Notes under the pieces: model-generated | Database searches by the model: none | Told to the model about the DNA's origin: nothing | What the model saw: the letters and a program-made list of their open reading frames with translations, nothing else | Position numbers and translations under genes: made by a program | In this document: piece by piece, positions 49,926 through 58,794 of the stretch | Layout of the letters: each line of letters starts with the position of its first letter | Numbering within the stretch: position 1 is the stretch's first letter | DNA from: JAJAZB01 sp964244295 | Lineage (GTDB): Bacteria; Bacteroidota; Bacteroidia; Cytophagales; Spirosomataceae | DNA: 64,000 nucleotides | NCBI GenBank assembly: GCA_964244295.1 | Contig: CAXTIG010000002.1 | Location: 248,001 to 312,000, forward strand | Direction: 5' to 3'

Positions 49926-51306
49926 ACATCGCATTGGCCACGTCGGGAAAAGGCAGTGACAATTCGGGTACGCCGAGCGCCACCCGGTTAGCCCATTCCA
50001 CGCCCTGCATGAGCGAGTGGTCCTGGTTGCTGACTTCGTATTTCCAGGCCCCGAAACGCCCGCGAGAGTACACGTCCATCGGTTCCAGGGCGGGCAGCAC
50101 GGCCTTCAAAATTTCGTCGCGTTCAACGGAGGGCGTCGGGTAGCCGTAGTCGGTGGAGTAAATGAATTTCGATACGATCTGATCTTCCGACTCGATGAGT
50201 CCATCTTCCAGCAACGCCCGGACGGTGTCTTCGATCAAGGTTTCGCGGTTGACGGGCTTCTCCGGCGACTCGCTCGTTTCGCTCATCAGCGACCAGTATT
50301 CGTTGATGTCGGGTACGTTGTAGGGCGAATAATTCGAGAAAACCGTAATCCGGTAGTACGGGCTGTTCGATTCGGGAAAATACATCCAGCACTTCGGGGC
50401 GAGTTCGGGCTTGGGTTTGCCCTTCAATCCGATGCCGATCACGTTGGTCGAGGAGTGTTTAAGGCCCTGGGCTTTTTCCGTCAATTCCGCCGGGAACCCT
50501 TCGATTCGCCGGGTAAATTGATCGAGGGGCATCGTATTGAGCAGGGTTTGGTAGCCCACCGTGCGCCCATCGGCAAGGGTGATTTGTCTGGCCTGCGGGT
50601 CTACCCGCTGTACGTCGGCGTTGAGCACCACGTTTTCAAGCCCCACCAAATCGCCCACGGCTTTCCAGATGGCCCCGGTTCCGCCGTGTTTCGGAAACTG
50701 AAAGGTGTTGTTGGGTCCCCAGGAAAAATCGTCTTTTTCAAATAAAATATTCTCCGTAACGCGCTGCAAATCAGTCACTGATACGCGCTCACCGACCCAC
50801 GCGGCGTTCATCTGCTCCGGCGGGTAGGCCCAGACTTTAAAATTGTAAGGAACCATGAACACCTCGGCGATGCCCTCGCCGAGGGTGGCCGTAATCCATT
50901 CCCTGAAGTTTTTGGGTTTGCCCACGAACGGCGATTTGTACAACTCAATCAGGCCGTTGAGGCATTTCCACATATCCTCTTTGGGCAGGTAGCGGATGTT
51001 GTTTTGAAAGGGATACGGCACAAACCGGTTGCGCATCCAAACCCACGACTCGCGCTGGTGACTGAGCCAGCCCGCTTCGCCGAGGGCTTTTTTCATCAAG
51101 TCGTCGAAGTACTTGTAGTGCGAAAACTGGACGTGCCCGCCAATGTCCCAGAGAAATCCTTGCTCGTCGGTGAAACTGGTGGCCAGGCCCCCTACGTAGG
51201 CTTCGCGTTCAAGAATAACGAAATCGGTGATGCCTAATTCCTTCAATCGGTAGGCCGCGCCTAAGCCCGTCGGGCCGGAGCCGATGATAACGTACTGAAA
51301 ATTCAT
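49909..51306 (-). CDS. glf: UDP-galactopyranose mutase, eukaryotic-type
   Basis: 465 residues. FAD-binding GSGPTGLGAAYRL at the N-terminus. Several blocks recall the eukaryotic (fungal/protozoan) UGM rather than bacterial Glf: HSSTNVIGIGLKGK, CWMYFPESNSPYYRITVFSN, YSPYNVPD, DYGYPTPSVERDEIL, SRGRFGAWKYEVSNQDHSL. Converts UDP-Galp to UDP-Galf for surface polysaccharide. It would be larger than bacterial Glf (~380 residues). The assignment is from remembered motifs; a generic amine-oxidase/desaturase-like flavoprotein is the alternative. Confidence 0.75.
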   Translation of the reverse strand: MNFQYVIIGSGPTGLGAAYRLKELGITDFVILEREAYVGGLATSFTDEQGFLWDIGGHVQFSHYKYFDDLMKKALGEAGWLSHQRESWVWMRNRFVPYPFQNNIRYLPKEDMWKCLNGLIELYKSPFVGKPKNFREWITATLGEGIAEVFMVPYNFKVWAYPPEQMNAAWVGERVSVTDLQRVTENILFEKDDFSWGPNNTFQFPKHGGTGAIWKAVGDLVGLENVVLNADVQRVDPQARQITLADGRTVGYQTLLNTMPLDQFTRRIEGFPAELTEKAQGLKHSSTNVIGIGLKGKPKPELAPKCWMYFPESNSPYYRITVFSNYSPYNVPDINEYWSLMSETSESPEKPVNRETLIEDTVRALLEDGLIESEDQIVSKFIYSTDYGYPTPSVERDEILKAVLPALEPMDVYSRGRFGAWKYEVSNQDHSLMQGVEWANRVALGVPELSLPFPDVANAMWGKKG

Positions 51307-51391
51307 GGAAAAAATCCGGGTTACGTGAACGTTGATGAAGTTTATTATTGGAAAATGGCCGGATTGGGAGGTGATTCTTCTTCCCGCCCGC

Positions 51392-52162
51392 TTAGGCCGG
51401 TTGCCCCGTTGGGCTGGGGCGTTTGATGGCGCGAATCTTGTCGTTGAGTTCCATCCTGAACCGGAAGAGTTCTTTGAAACTCTGCCAGCAGACTTTGAGC
51501 AATTTCATTTTTTGGATGGACACCTCGCCCGTCGTCCGCTCCTTGTGGGTGATGGGAATGTCGAACAGCGTCTGACCGACCTTCCGGGCCATGACGGCCA
51601 GGAAAATATTCGGGGCGAAAGGCACCGGGCTGGGCAATTGCGCCAGGAGTTTTTTCAAAAAATCGCCTTTAATCAAGCGGAAAGGAATGTTGCTATCGGA
51701 AATGAACGTGCCGTAAATCGTGAACAGCGACGCCTGCAACACCTTCGTCACGAACAGCCGGAAGGGGGCGTCGTGCCGTACCCGTCGGTACCCTAAAATG
51801 AAATCGGATTCCTTGCGTTTGGCCCAAAGTTTAAGGACGTCTTCGGGGATAAACTGATCGTCGCTGTCGGTCTGGAAAACGTACTCGGAATCGAGTTCAA
51901 CGGCTTTGCGGTAGGCGTGTACCACGGCATTGCCGTGCCCCCCGTTGGGCTGATGCACCACCACCAGCCGGGGATACCGGGGACTGATGCGGTCGAGAAT
52001 GTTCCCGGTATTGTCTTTCGAGCCGTCGTTGACGACGATCAGGCGGGTTTCGCCCAGCGGCTGAAAATGCGCGTCGAGGAAGGTCACCCAGTTTGCCACA
52101 ACCTCTTCAACGCATTCCTGTTCGTTGTAGGCGGGCATGACAATCGACAAAAGAACGGACAT
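51392..52162 (-). CDS. Glycosyltransferase family 2
   Basis: 256 residues. GT-A fold with VMPAYNEQECVEEVV at the N-terminus, VVNDGSKDNTG (NDP-sugar binding) and FQTDSDDQFIPED (metal-binding DSD). No C-terminal membrane pair, so it is a soluble or peripheral enzyme of the dolichol-phosphate-sugar synthase-like group. Has its own -7 promoter element; 85 bases upstream of the UGM gene. Confidence 0.88.
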   Translation of the reverse strand: MSVLLSIVMPAYNEQECVEEVVANWVTFLDAHFQPLGETRLIVVNDGSKDNTGNILDRISPRYPRLVVVHQPNGGHGNAVVHAYRKAVELDSEYVFQTDSDDQFIPEDVLKLWAKRKESDFILGYRRVRHDAPFRLFVTKVLQASLFTIYGTFISDSNIPFRLIKGDFLKKLLAQLPSPVPFAPNIFLAVMARKVGQTLFDIPITHKERTTGEVSIQKMKLLKVCWQSFKELFRFRMELNDKIRAIKRPSPTGQPA

Positions 52163-52213
52163 GCAGCAGAATTTGGATTGAACATCGCCCCGTTTGGGGG
52201 CGAATCAGGTCGG

Positions 52214-52221
52214 CAAAAGTA
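52214..52221 (-). promoter_or_regulatory. -7 promoter element for the GT2 gene
   Basis: Minus-strand TACTTTTG, exact TANNTTTG match, 51 bases upstream of the start at 52162. Confidence 0.5.
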
Positions 52222-52268
52222 GGTATAAATCAGGATTCGGGCCGAATGAGGCGTTCGATTCCCAAAAT

Positions 52269-53378
52269 TCAGTACGCGAAATACCGCTTCAACCCATTGA
52301 TGGGTTTTTCGATCACGTACCAGGAAACCGTGGCAAGCCCGACCGTCAGGCTAAAAAACAATGCCAATCGAAACGGCATCGAATCAGGCAAACCGGGTTC
52401 CCAGGCTCCAATCCAGGCCAGCAGCCGCGCCACGGGGTGCGTCGGTGGGGTATGGTAGGCATTGAACACAAAATTATGGTAGAGGTACAAGCCGTAACTG
52501 ATTCGCCCGAAATACAGCACGACCGGGTTTTCCAGAAACCACCCAAACCAGCCTTTGAAGCCCACCACGGCCCTGGCAATCAGCCAAAACGCGATCACCG
52601 AAAAAAGCAGGCGTTGCAGCACGTCGTCCGTGAAATTGGGCCGGGCGGGCGGCGGAACTACCCAGATGCTCGCCGCCAGTGTGAGCAAAGCCAGCAGAAA
52701 AACCGGCAGGATTTTCCGACTGAGTTGCCCAAACCGCTCCGGCCAGCGCACGAACGTATACGCCAGTACACTCCCCCCGACGAGGGCATCCAGACAGGTC
52801 GGGGTACTCACGAACTCGATCACCCAGGGTCGATGGGTCAGCCACAGCCACAGTCGCAATCCGACGGATAGGGCAATGAGCGCCCAAAACAGGGTCAGAA
52901 GCCAGCGCTGGGGCGTAAAAAACACCAGCCAGGGAAAAATCAGGTAAAATTGTTCTTCCACCGCCAGCGACCAGAAATGATCGGACGAACCCAGCCAGGT
53001 GTTTTTCAAGGCAATGTACACGTTGGTGGCGTAGCCAAAATACCAACCGGCCAGGTCACGGACGGGCGGAACGTTCCACAAAATCAAGATCGTCACCAGC
53101 ACGTAGTACGCCGGAAAAATGCGCAGGCTGCGCCGGATCAGGAAGCTTTTGAGGGAATTCAGGTGCGAGGCTCCCCGGCGTTCGTTGGCCGTTTTGGTTT
53201 TGAGCAGAATCCCGGTGATCAAAAATCCACTGAGCACAAAAAACGTATTCACCCCAAAATACCCCAGCGGCAACGCGTTGCGTTCACCCAGCCAGTGGTC
53301 GAGCATCACGACCAGCACCGCCAGAAAACGGATGCCGTCGAGTTGCGGAAAATGCGAAGCCTCAGCGGGACTTTTCAT
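52269..53378 (-). CDS. Acyltransferase family 3 membrane protein
   Basis: 369 residues from the ATG giving MKSPAEASHFPQLDG; ~10 membrane segments. Acyltransferase-3 motifs: QLDGIRFLAVLVVMLDHWLG (with the conserved His), FFVLSGFLITG, and SLAVEEQFYLIFPW. Members O-acylate sugars of LPS or capsule. The start overlaps the end of the upstream membrane-protein gene by 17 bases, so the two are co-translated. Confidence 0.9.
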   Translation of the reverse strand: MKSPAEASHFPQLDGIRFLAVLVVMLDHWLGERNALPLGYFGVNTFFVLSGFLITGILLKTKTANERRGASHLNSLKSFLIRRSLRIFPAYYVLVTILILWNVPPVRDLAGWYFGYATNVYIALKNTWLGSSDHFWSLAVEEQFYLIFPWLVFFTPQRWLLTLFWALIALSVGLRLWLWLTHRPWVIEFVSTPTCLDALVGGSVLAYTFVRWPERFGQLSRKILPVFLLALLTLAASIWVVPPPARPNFTDDVLQRLLFSVIAFWLIARAVVGFKGWFGWFLENPVVLYFGRISYGLYLYHNFVFNAYHTPPTHPVARLLAWIGAWEPGLPDSMPFRLALFFSLTVGLATVSWYVIEKPINGLKRYFAY

Positions 53379-55095
53379 GCGAGGAAAGAGTCGGTACACC
53401 CGTCGCCGGCACCCAAAGATGCAGATTGGAAAACCCGGAGTCGTTTTGTTCTCCCGGTGTAGTTCTACTTACTCCCACCCGGTAGGTACCCGGCGGCAGG
53501 TTGGGAACCGGGATTCGGGCCCAGCCGCCAGCCTGGTTAAGTTGCCTGGTGCGCAACACCTGTCCGAAGGTACTCAGCCGGGCCGTCAGCGGCAGTGCGT
53601 AGCGGTGAGTCGCCGAACGCAGCAGCAGGTACGCCGCATCCCGGCCCGGGATCCAGAGCGAATCGCTGCCGATCAGGGTTTGATCCCGGTCGCTTCGCAA
53701 GCTAAACCGGAGCGACGTCGTCGCGCTGGTATCGGGTGGCGGGTTGAGGTCGAGCGCGGTGCGGGGCAACGTGTAAATTCCCTGCCGGGTAATGGTATCC
53801 ATGATTTGCGTGGCGCGGGTGGTCACGATGCCCGACGGGTAAAAAAGGATCTGGCCATTTTGCCGAAAATTGTACGCATCGGCCACCAGGGCGTGGCGGT
53901 TGTTGAGCCAGTTGGGCGAATAGCGCCAGTACGCCAGCCCCCACTGCCCAAAAGCCAGGGCCAAACAGCCCAGCAACCAAAGCCGCCGCCGGGCCGGAAA
54001 TTTCCAGGCGGCCAGGGCGTACACCGCCGCCAGGGCCACCGCCGAATACACCCGGTATTTCACTGTCAGCACCTGACTGAGGTCGGTACCATTGGCCCGA
54101 AACAAAACGGCCAGCACCGCCACCATCAGCGCGAAGGCCAGCGTGGCCCCGAAAAAAACCACCGAATCGGGCAGCACGGGAGTTTTTTGGCGATACGGAG
54201 TAAAAATTTTAAAGACCAACACCCCCGCCATCACCCAGAATAGTGCCCCAAACAGGACGAGCCACTTCGGGTCTTCAAACCAGTACCCAAACAGTTCGTA
54301 GCCCGGAAAATACCAGGGCACCGGCTGACTCAAATCGAGCAGCGCCACCGGAAAACTGAGCGTACCGGCTAAAATCGACAGCGGATACTTGATGTTCTGA
54401 GCCAGCGTGGGTTCCCAGGGTTTCGGCGTGTACCCCGCCGAGTTCCAGTACAGCAGCAGGGTCGTCAGCGCGAGCCAACTTCCCAGCAGTGTCCACTGCC
54501 GCCGCCAGAGCAACACCACCGCCCCGACCAGAAACCCCGCCGAGCCGCTGTTGAGCGTCAGCATGGCGACCGCACTCAGGGCAAAAGCGGCCAGGGTGTT
54601 GGCCGGACCGCCCTTCGAAAGCACCTGAAACGAGAGCAACACCCAGAACAACACCGTCAGGTTACTCATTGATCCAGTACTCCAAAGGGCATTTTGGTAA
54701 AATTGGGCGGTGAAAAACAGGAACGGAACGGGCAATACGAGAAGCAGACGGCCCGTCAACCGATACAGATTCCGTCCGATCAACCAGGCGGTACCGATCA
54801 GACTCAGGTTACCCACCACCATGCCCAGGCGCAAATCGAAGGGCGGGCTAACAACGGCAATCCACCCAAAAACGGCCCGATTAAACGCGATGCGGTGTTC
54901 GTTGTAGTCGTTCCGGCCCAGCCACAGTTCGAGCGCCCGTTGGAGGCCGATGCCTTGCCGGATCGGGCGTACGAAATCGTTTAGCACGTACAGGTCGTCC
55001 CAAAACGGAAGGCTCAACCCCAACCGGTAAATGAAACACCCGTAGGCCAGCACCGGAACCACTAACACCAGCCAAATCAGGCTTTTACGCAGCAT
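53362..55095 (-). CDS. Membrane protein with WDD/NEHRI signature (GT-C-like), paralogue 1
   Basis: 577 residues from the ATG giving MLRKSLIWLVLVV. ~10 membrane segments in the first ~400 residues, then a soluble beta-domain. The first outside loop has FWDD (W32-D34) and YNEHRIAFNR (N65-I69), conserved in the second paralogue at 56227-57864 with NEHRI at the same positions. An acidic pair in the first loop is typical of GT-C glycosyltransferases, so a lipid-linked-sugar transferase is plausible. Family not recognised. Confidence 0.65.
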   Translation of the reverse strand: MLRKSLIWLVLVVPVLAYGCFIYRLGLSLPFWDDLYVLNDFVRPIRQGIGLQRALELWLGRNDYNEHRIAFNRAVFGWIAVVSPPFDLRLGMVVGNLSLIGTAWLIGRNLYRLTGRLLLVLPVPFLFFTAQFYQNALWSTGSMSNLTVLFWVLLSFQVLSKGGPANTLAAFALSAVAMLTLNSGSAGFLVGAVVLLWRRQWTLLGSWLALTTLLLYWNSAGYTPKPWEPTLAQNIKYPLSILAGTLSFPVALLDLSQPVPWYFPGYELFGYWFEDPKWLVLFGALFWVMAGVLVFKIFTPYRQKTPVLPDSVVFFGATLAFALMVAVLAVLFRANGTDLSQVLTVKYRVYSAVALAAVYALAAWKFPARRRLWLLGCLALAFGQWGLAYWRYSPNWLNNRHALVADAYNFRQNGQILFYPSGIVTTRATQIMDTITRQGIYTLPRTALDLNPPPDTSATTSLRFSLRSDRDQTLIGSDSLWIPGRDAAYLLLRSATHRYALPLTARLSTFGQVLRTRQLNQAGGWARIPVPNLPPGTYRVGVSRTTPGEQNDSGFSNLHLWVPATGVPTLSSHEKSR

Positions 55096-55194
55096 CAGAA
55101 AATGGAGAATAAATAGGGCATTAAAAATGGAGAACAAAAGCCGGGCAACCCGCGTAGCGTCCGCTTTTGTTCTCCATTTTTAACGCCCCATTTT
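55096..55194 (-). repeat. Repeat hairpin leader of paralogue 1
   Basis: Perfect 21-bp inverted repeat (55121-55141 with 55163-55183) extended by imperfect pairing, built of AAAATGG/CCATTTT units with 7- or 14-base spacing, ending 2-3 bases before the ATG at 55095. Also directly follows the dioxygenase stop codon. Confidence 0.75.
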
Positions 55195-56052
55195 CTATTT
55201 ATTTTTTTTTCGTTCGCTGAAAATGTTCAGCACCCGGCTAATGAGGCGGTCGTCGATACCCAGGGTGCCTTTCAGCCAGGTATAGCCCGACACCGCTTTT
55301 TTATCGAGGTAAATCAGGGCCGAGCGCCAGCCGTCGCCGGGGCGGGGCTGGTAGTTGGTGGCCCGCCGCACGGCTACCGTATCGTGCTCGGTGAAGTAGT
55401 ACAGGGCGATGGATTTCCGCGATTCGTCTTCCCCGCACAAAATTGGCTCCGGTACTCCGTGGTAGGAATCAGCATCGGTGTTGAAAATCACACACCGGTT
55501 GAAAATCGGCAAAATCCGCTGCCGACAGGCTTTCATGTCGCGGCTCCACAGTTCGAGGTGCCCGTTGTATTCCTCCACCCAATCCTGGTTGAGGTAAATC
55601 AGAATGTTCACCCGGCGCTGCCAGTGGGGTTTGTGCGGATGAACGGTAAAATCGGCGTGCATATTCAGGAAGCCATTCCGCAAACTTTGGTGCAGACCCC
55701 CGCCTTCGAGCATTTCATCGGCCCGGAGGTTTTCAATGCCCGTCAGTTTGGAGACAAAGGCCACGAATCGCTCGGAGTTAAGTTCTTGAATGACTTGCTG
55801 GATGAAGGACGGCAACAAATCCATTTTGTTCAGCCCGTGCTTTTTTTCGTTGAAATGCACGTAGTGAATCCAACCTTCGTCTTTCACCGACGGGAACTCC
55901 CCCATCGCCCGGTTGGCGGCCGCTTCTTCCAAAAAATCATCGAGGAAAATATGAGGGAAAGGGTCTTCTGTCTGGTAGGTCTTTCGCAATTGGGGCAGTT
56001 TTGCCTCCCATTTTTCGTAGTCGAAAATTGTTCGCGTTTGAATATCAACCAT
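55195..56052 (-). CDS. 2-Oxoglutarate/Fe(II)-dependent dioxygenase
   Basis: 285 residues. Jelly-roll with iron ligands His132 and Asp134 (NMHADF) and His198 (SYHGVP), and the 2OG-binding Arg212 (DESRKSIALYYF): the 2OG-FeII_Oxy_3 (prolyl 4-hydroxylase-like) arrangement. Located in the middle of the polysaccharide cluster, so it may hydroxylate a sugar, lipid carrier or surface protein; the substrate cannot be told from the sequence. Downstream of paralogue 2 by 174 bases. Confidence 0.85.
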   Translation of the reverse strand: MVDIQTRTIFDYEKWEAKLPQLRKTYQTEDPFPHIFLDDFLEEAAANRAMGEFPSVKDEGWIHYVHFNEKKHGLNKMDLLPSFIQQVIQELNSERFVAFVSKLTGIENLRADEMLEGGGLHQSLRNGFLNMHADFTVHPHKPHWQRRVNILIYLNQDWVEEYNGHLELWSRDMKACRQRILPIFNRCVIFNTDADSYHGVPEPILCGEDESRKSIALYYFTEHDTVAVRRATNYQPRPGDGWRSALIYLDKKAVSGYTWLKGTLGIDDRLISRVLNIFSERKKNK

Positions 56053-56226
56053 GATCCGCGCCGGTTTTATTGTGGGATTGATTCTTTTTTAAAAACAAAA
56101 ATAGGCCAAAAACACGGCCTCAGTCCAATTTTCGGGAAATTAACGACTAATCCTCACAATACGGAATGGCCTCCCATCCGCTTCTAGTGCACTTCTGCAC
56201 CGGATCGGTGCCGAAGTTAGCCTCCC

Positions 56227-57864
56227 TCACCAATTGCTCGGAATTCCCCGTCGATTTTGGGGAGAAATTCGGATTTGCTGTTTCGTCGAAAAAGCCCCGG
56301 ACTGCCCGCCGTTTTCTGTCACTACCTCCACCCTGAATTCTCCCGATGGTAATTCCGCCGAGGCAATACTCACGTCGAAGCCTTCGGTAAAATACCCTCC
56401 ACCACCGAGCCAACTCCGACGGCTGCGGTTGCGGCGCGGACGGGTGGGAAACCAGTACCGGACCGAGTCGTTTTCAAGGAGCAAAAAAGCCCCTTCGTCG
56501 GGGGTAAGCGAGGTTTGGACGGAGTCGCTGCCGGTTTGCAAGCCGCTGGCCGACAAGCGCAGTGAGTCGAGTGGGAAAACCGCTGCGTTGGGGGCAGAAA
56601 CTCGCCCCAGTGATTGAACGAGTTCTGGTACCCGGTAGGGATGGCGCAACCGGTCGTAGGCAGGAACGGGGCCGTCGTTGGGCCAGTTGAGAGCACTGGC
56701 TACCAGAAACTGCCGCCCAAATTTTACGTCGCCCAGGTGCAAAACCAGCGTGTAGCCGCTGAAAAGTAATCCTAATCCACCCGTTGTCCAAAGCAACGGG
56801 GGCCAGTTTGCCGGTCGCGTCCAGCGAAACAATCCCAGCAACAGCGTTAGTAACAGGAGCACGGAGTAAATTTTTACCCGGCTCGTGAGCAGCACCCAGT
56901 CGCCAAAGCCCAGTCGCCCTACCACCACGACGAGGCCCGTCGAAACCACCACGGCCAGCACGCCCAGGGCGAAGTAATCGAGGTCGGCACTCGTCTTTTT
57001 TTTCTGAAAACCGCCCAGTACCGTTCGCACCCCCCAAAGTCCTCCCCCGGTCACCATCACCAGGCCCAACGCCACGGGCAGCCCGAAGCGGGCAGGTGAT
57101 TCCGGGAAAAAATCACCCGCCGAGCCGACGAAGCCGAGAAAACCCTTCCAAAAACGAATCGAGTCGAACTCAGTGGGCGGATTACCCGGCGGCGCTCGGT
57201 AGCCGAAAAAGTACCCCGCCCCCACTCCCAGCCCGGCCAGCACCCACAACCCCAGTGCCCGCCAGCGGCGCTGCACCAGGAGCAAACCCGCCCCAACCGG
57301 CCAAATCACCAGACCACTGGCACTAGTGAGGGTCGCCGCCACCGCCATCCCACCCGCCCAGGGCAGGGAAGTTGGCCGCGCCGGACGGAGGAAATACAAG
57401 GCGGCGGTCAGGAAAAATACGACGGTGAAATTTTGCAGGGCCGCCATGCCCCAGAAGGTGTTTTCGTAGTGCTGAAGCGTGAATAAAAAAAGCGAAAGGG
57501 GTAAAATGAGCGCCGCTGGTAGGCCATTTTCGGCCCCAATCCGAGCGAGTAGGCCCAGCAACCCAACCAGCGACAAACTGCCAAGTATCATCAAAACGAG
57601 GTAGTCGATTTCGCCCGTTAGCCGGAAGGTGAGCAGGGTCACGACGCGGTCGTACACGATGCGGTGTTCGTTGTGCTGGGCCAGCAGCAGGCGAACTTTT
57701 TCCGACCAATCCGGAGTCTGGTTGAAATCGACCAGGAAATTGCGGAGTGCATGGTCGTCCCAACGGGGGATGTTGATGCCGTACCAGAGCAGCAGCCCGC
57801 CGTACAGCAACACCGGCAGGCCCGCCAAAACCCACCAAAACAAACGCCCCGGTCTTTTTTTCAT
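56227..57864 (-). CDS. Membrane protein with WDD/NEHRI signature (GT-C-like), paralogue 2
   Basis: 545 residues. Many membrane segments up to ~residue 390, then a soluble beta-domain. PRWDD (W35-D37) and HNEHRIVYDR (N65-I69) in the first loop, and LQHYENTFWGMAALQN, parallel FYQNALWSTGSMSN in paralogue 1. The ATG overlaps the stop codon of the transketolase C-terminal subunit (ATGA), so they are translationally coupled. Possible transferase or flippase for the sugar made by the adjacent genes; function inferred from context only. Confidence 0.65.
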   Translation of the reverse strand: MKKRPGRLFWWVLAGLPVLLYGGLLLWYGINIPRWDDHALRNFLVDFNQTPDWSEKVRLLLAQHNEHRIVYDRVVTLLTFRLTGEIDYLVLMILGSLSLVGLLGLLARIGAENGLPAALILPLSLFLFTLQHYENTFWGMAALQNFTVVFFLTAALYFLRPARPTSLPWAGGMAVAATLTSASGLVIWPVGAGLLLVQRRWRALGLWVLAGLGVGAGYFFGYRAPPGNPPTEFDSIRFWKGFLGFVGSAGDFFPESPARFGLPVALGLVMVTGGGLWGVRTVLGGFQKKKTSADLDYFALGVLAVVVSTGLVVVVGRLGFGDWVLLTSRVKIYSVLLLLTLLLGLFRWTRPANWPPLLWTTGGLGLLFSGYTLVLHLGDVKFGRQFLVASALNWPNDGPVPAYDRLRHPYRVPELVQSLGRVSAPNAAVFPLDSLRLSASGLQTGSDSVQTSLTPDEGAFLLLENDSVRYWFPTRPRRNRSRRSWLGGGGYFTEGFDVSIASAELPSGEFRVEVVTENGGQSGAFSTKQQIRISPQNRRGIPSNW

Positions 57865-58775
57865 GAAAAAACGGGTTGAGAAAACACCCGCGCCAGGTGC
57901 GCCGGATCGAGGCCCGATTGGCGTTGGTGAAAAGCCTGATCGCCGTAGCGTCCGTCGGGATAACCCTGGGCCGAGAGCGCCCGGAAGGCGGGGGGGTGGA
58001 TGCCGCGTTCGAGCAGCTGGAGGGAAAGTTGCTGAGCCAGTCCTCCGGTTCCGACGTGTTCTTCCACCACGTACAGCGGGCGTTTTTCGGCGAATAATCC
58101 AGCCGTTTCTTCGCTCAGTTCGAGGGGAAATGTCAGGGCGGTGAGCACGTTGAACTCGTCGCTCAGACCGGCTTCGCGCAGGCCGTCGAGCACGTTGTGA
58201 ACCACCGGCCCCAGCGCCACGACCGTACCCAACGCCTCAGGAACCCGTTTTACCACCCGAAATGAGCCTGACCGTTGGGTGTCGGGCGGTAAGGTCCGGC
58301 CCAGCCCCAGCCGGAGGTACGCCGGCCCGGCCCGGTCGCTGAGTTCCGTCAGGCATTCGGCGACTTCCTCGGCGAAGCCAGGCACGTAACAGCGCACGTT
58401 TTGAAGCGGACTCAACACGGCCAGGTCTTCGATGGCGTGGTGGGTGCTGCCCATGATTCCGTAGCCGTAGCCGCCGCCGTTGCCGACCAGAAAAACGGGC
58501 AGGTTGTGCAGGCAGGCGTCGTTTCGGAATTGTTCGAGGCAACGGTACACCACAAACGGCGCGATGGAATAGCAAAAAACCCGGTAACCCCGGTAGGCCA
58601 TTCCTGCCGCCAGGCCCACCATGTTTTGCTCGGCCACGCCCGCGTTGATGAACCGGGGGCCGAGGGCGGCCTGCACGTTTTCGAGGGCGTTGAAGCCCAG
58701 ATCACCCGTGATGAAAACGATCCGCTCATCGGCGAGGGCCAGGCTTTCCATGGCTTGACTGAATTCTTTTCTCAT
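57861..58775 (-). CDS. Transketolase C-terminal subunit
   Basis: 304 residues. Contains the pyrimidine-binding half of a ThDP enzyme, with FINAGVAEQNMVGLAAGMAY holding the Glu that activates the cofactor, and the transketolase C-domain (LYVVEEHVGTGGLAQQL). The complementary N-terminal half is at 60795-61643 and the SDR-GT2 fusion lies between. Such split transketolases in polysaccharide clusters may attach a two-carbon unit to a sugar nucleotide; the acceptor is unknown. Confidence 0.88.
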   Translation of the reverse strand: MRKEFSQAMESLALADERIVFITGDLGFNALENVQAALGPRFINAGVAEQNMVGLAAGMAYRGYRVFCYSIAPFVVYRCLEQFRNDACLHNLPVFLVGNGGGYGYGIMGSTHHAIEDLAVLSPLQNVRCYVPGFAEEVAECLTELSDRAGPAYLRLGLGRTLPPDTQRSGSFRVVKRVPEALGTVVALGPVVHNVLDGLREAGLSDEFNVLTALTFPLELSEETAGLFAEKRPLYVVEEHVGTGGLAQQLSLQLLERGIHPPAFRALSAQGYPDGRYGDQAFHQRQSGLDPAHLARVFSQPVFS

Positions 58776-58794
58776 CGTTTCTTGAAGTCTGACC

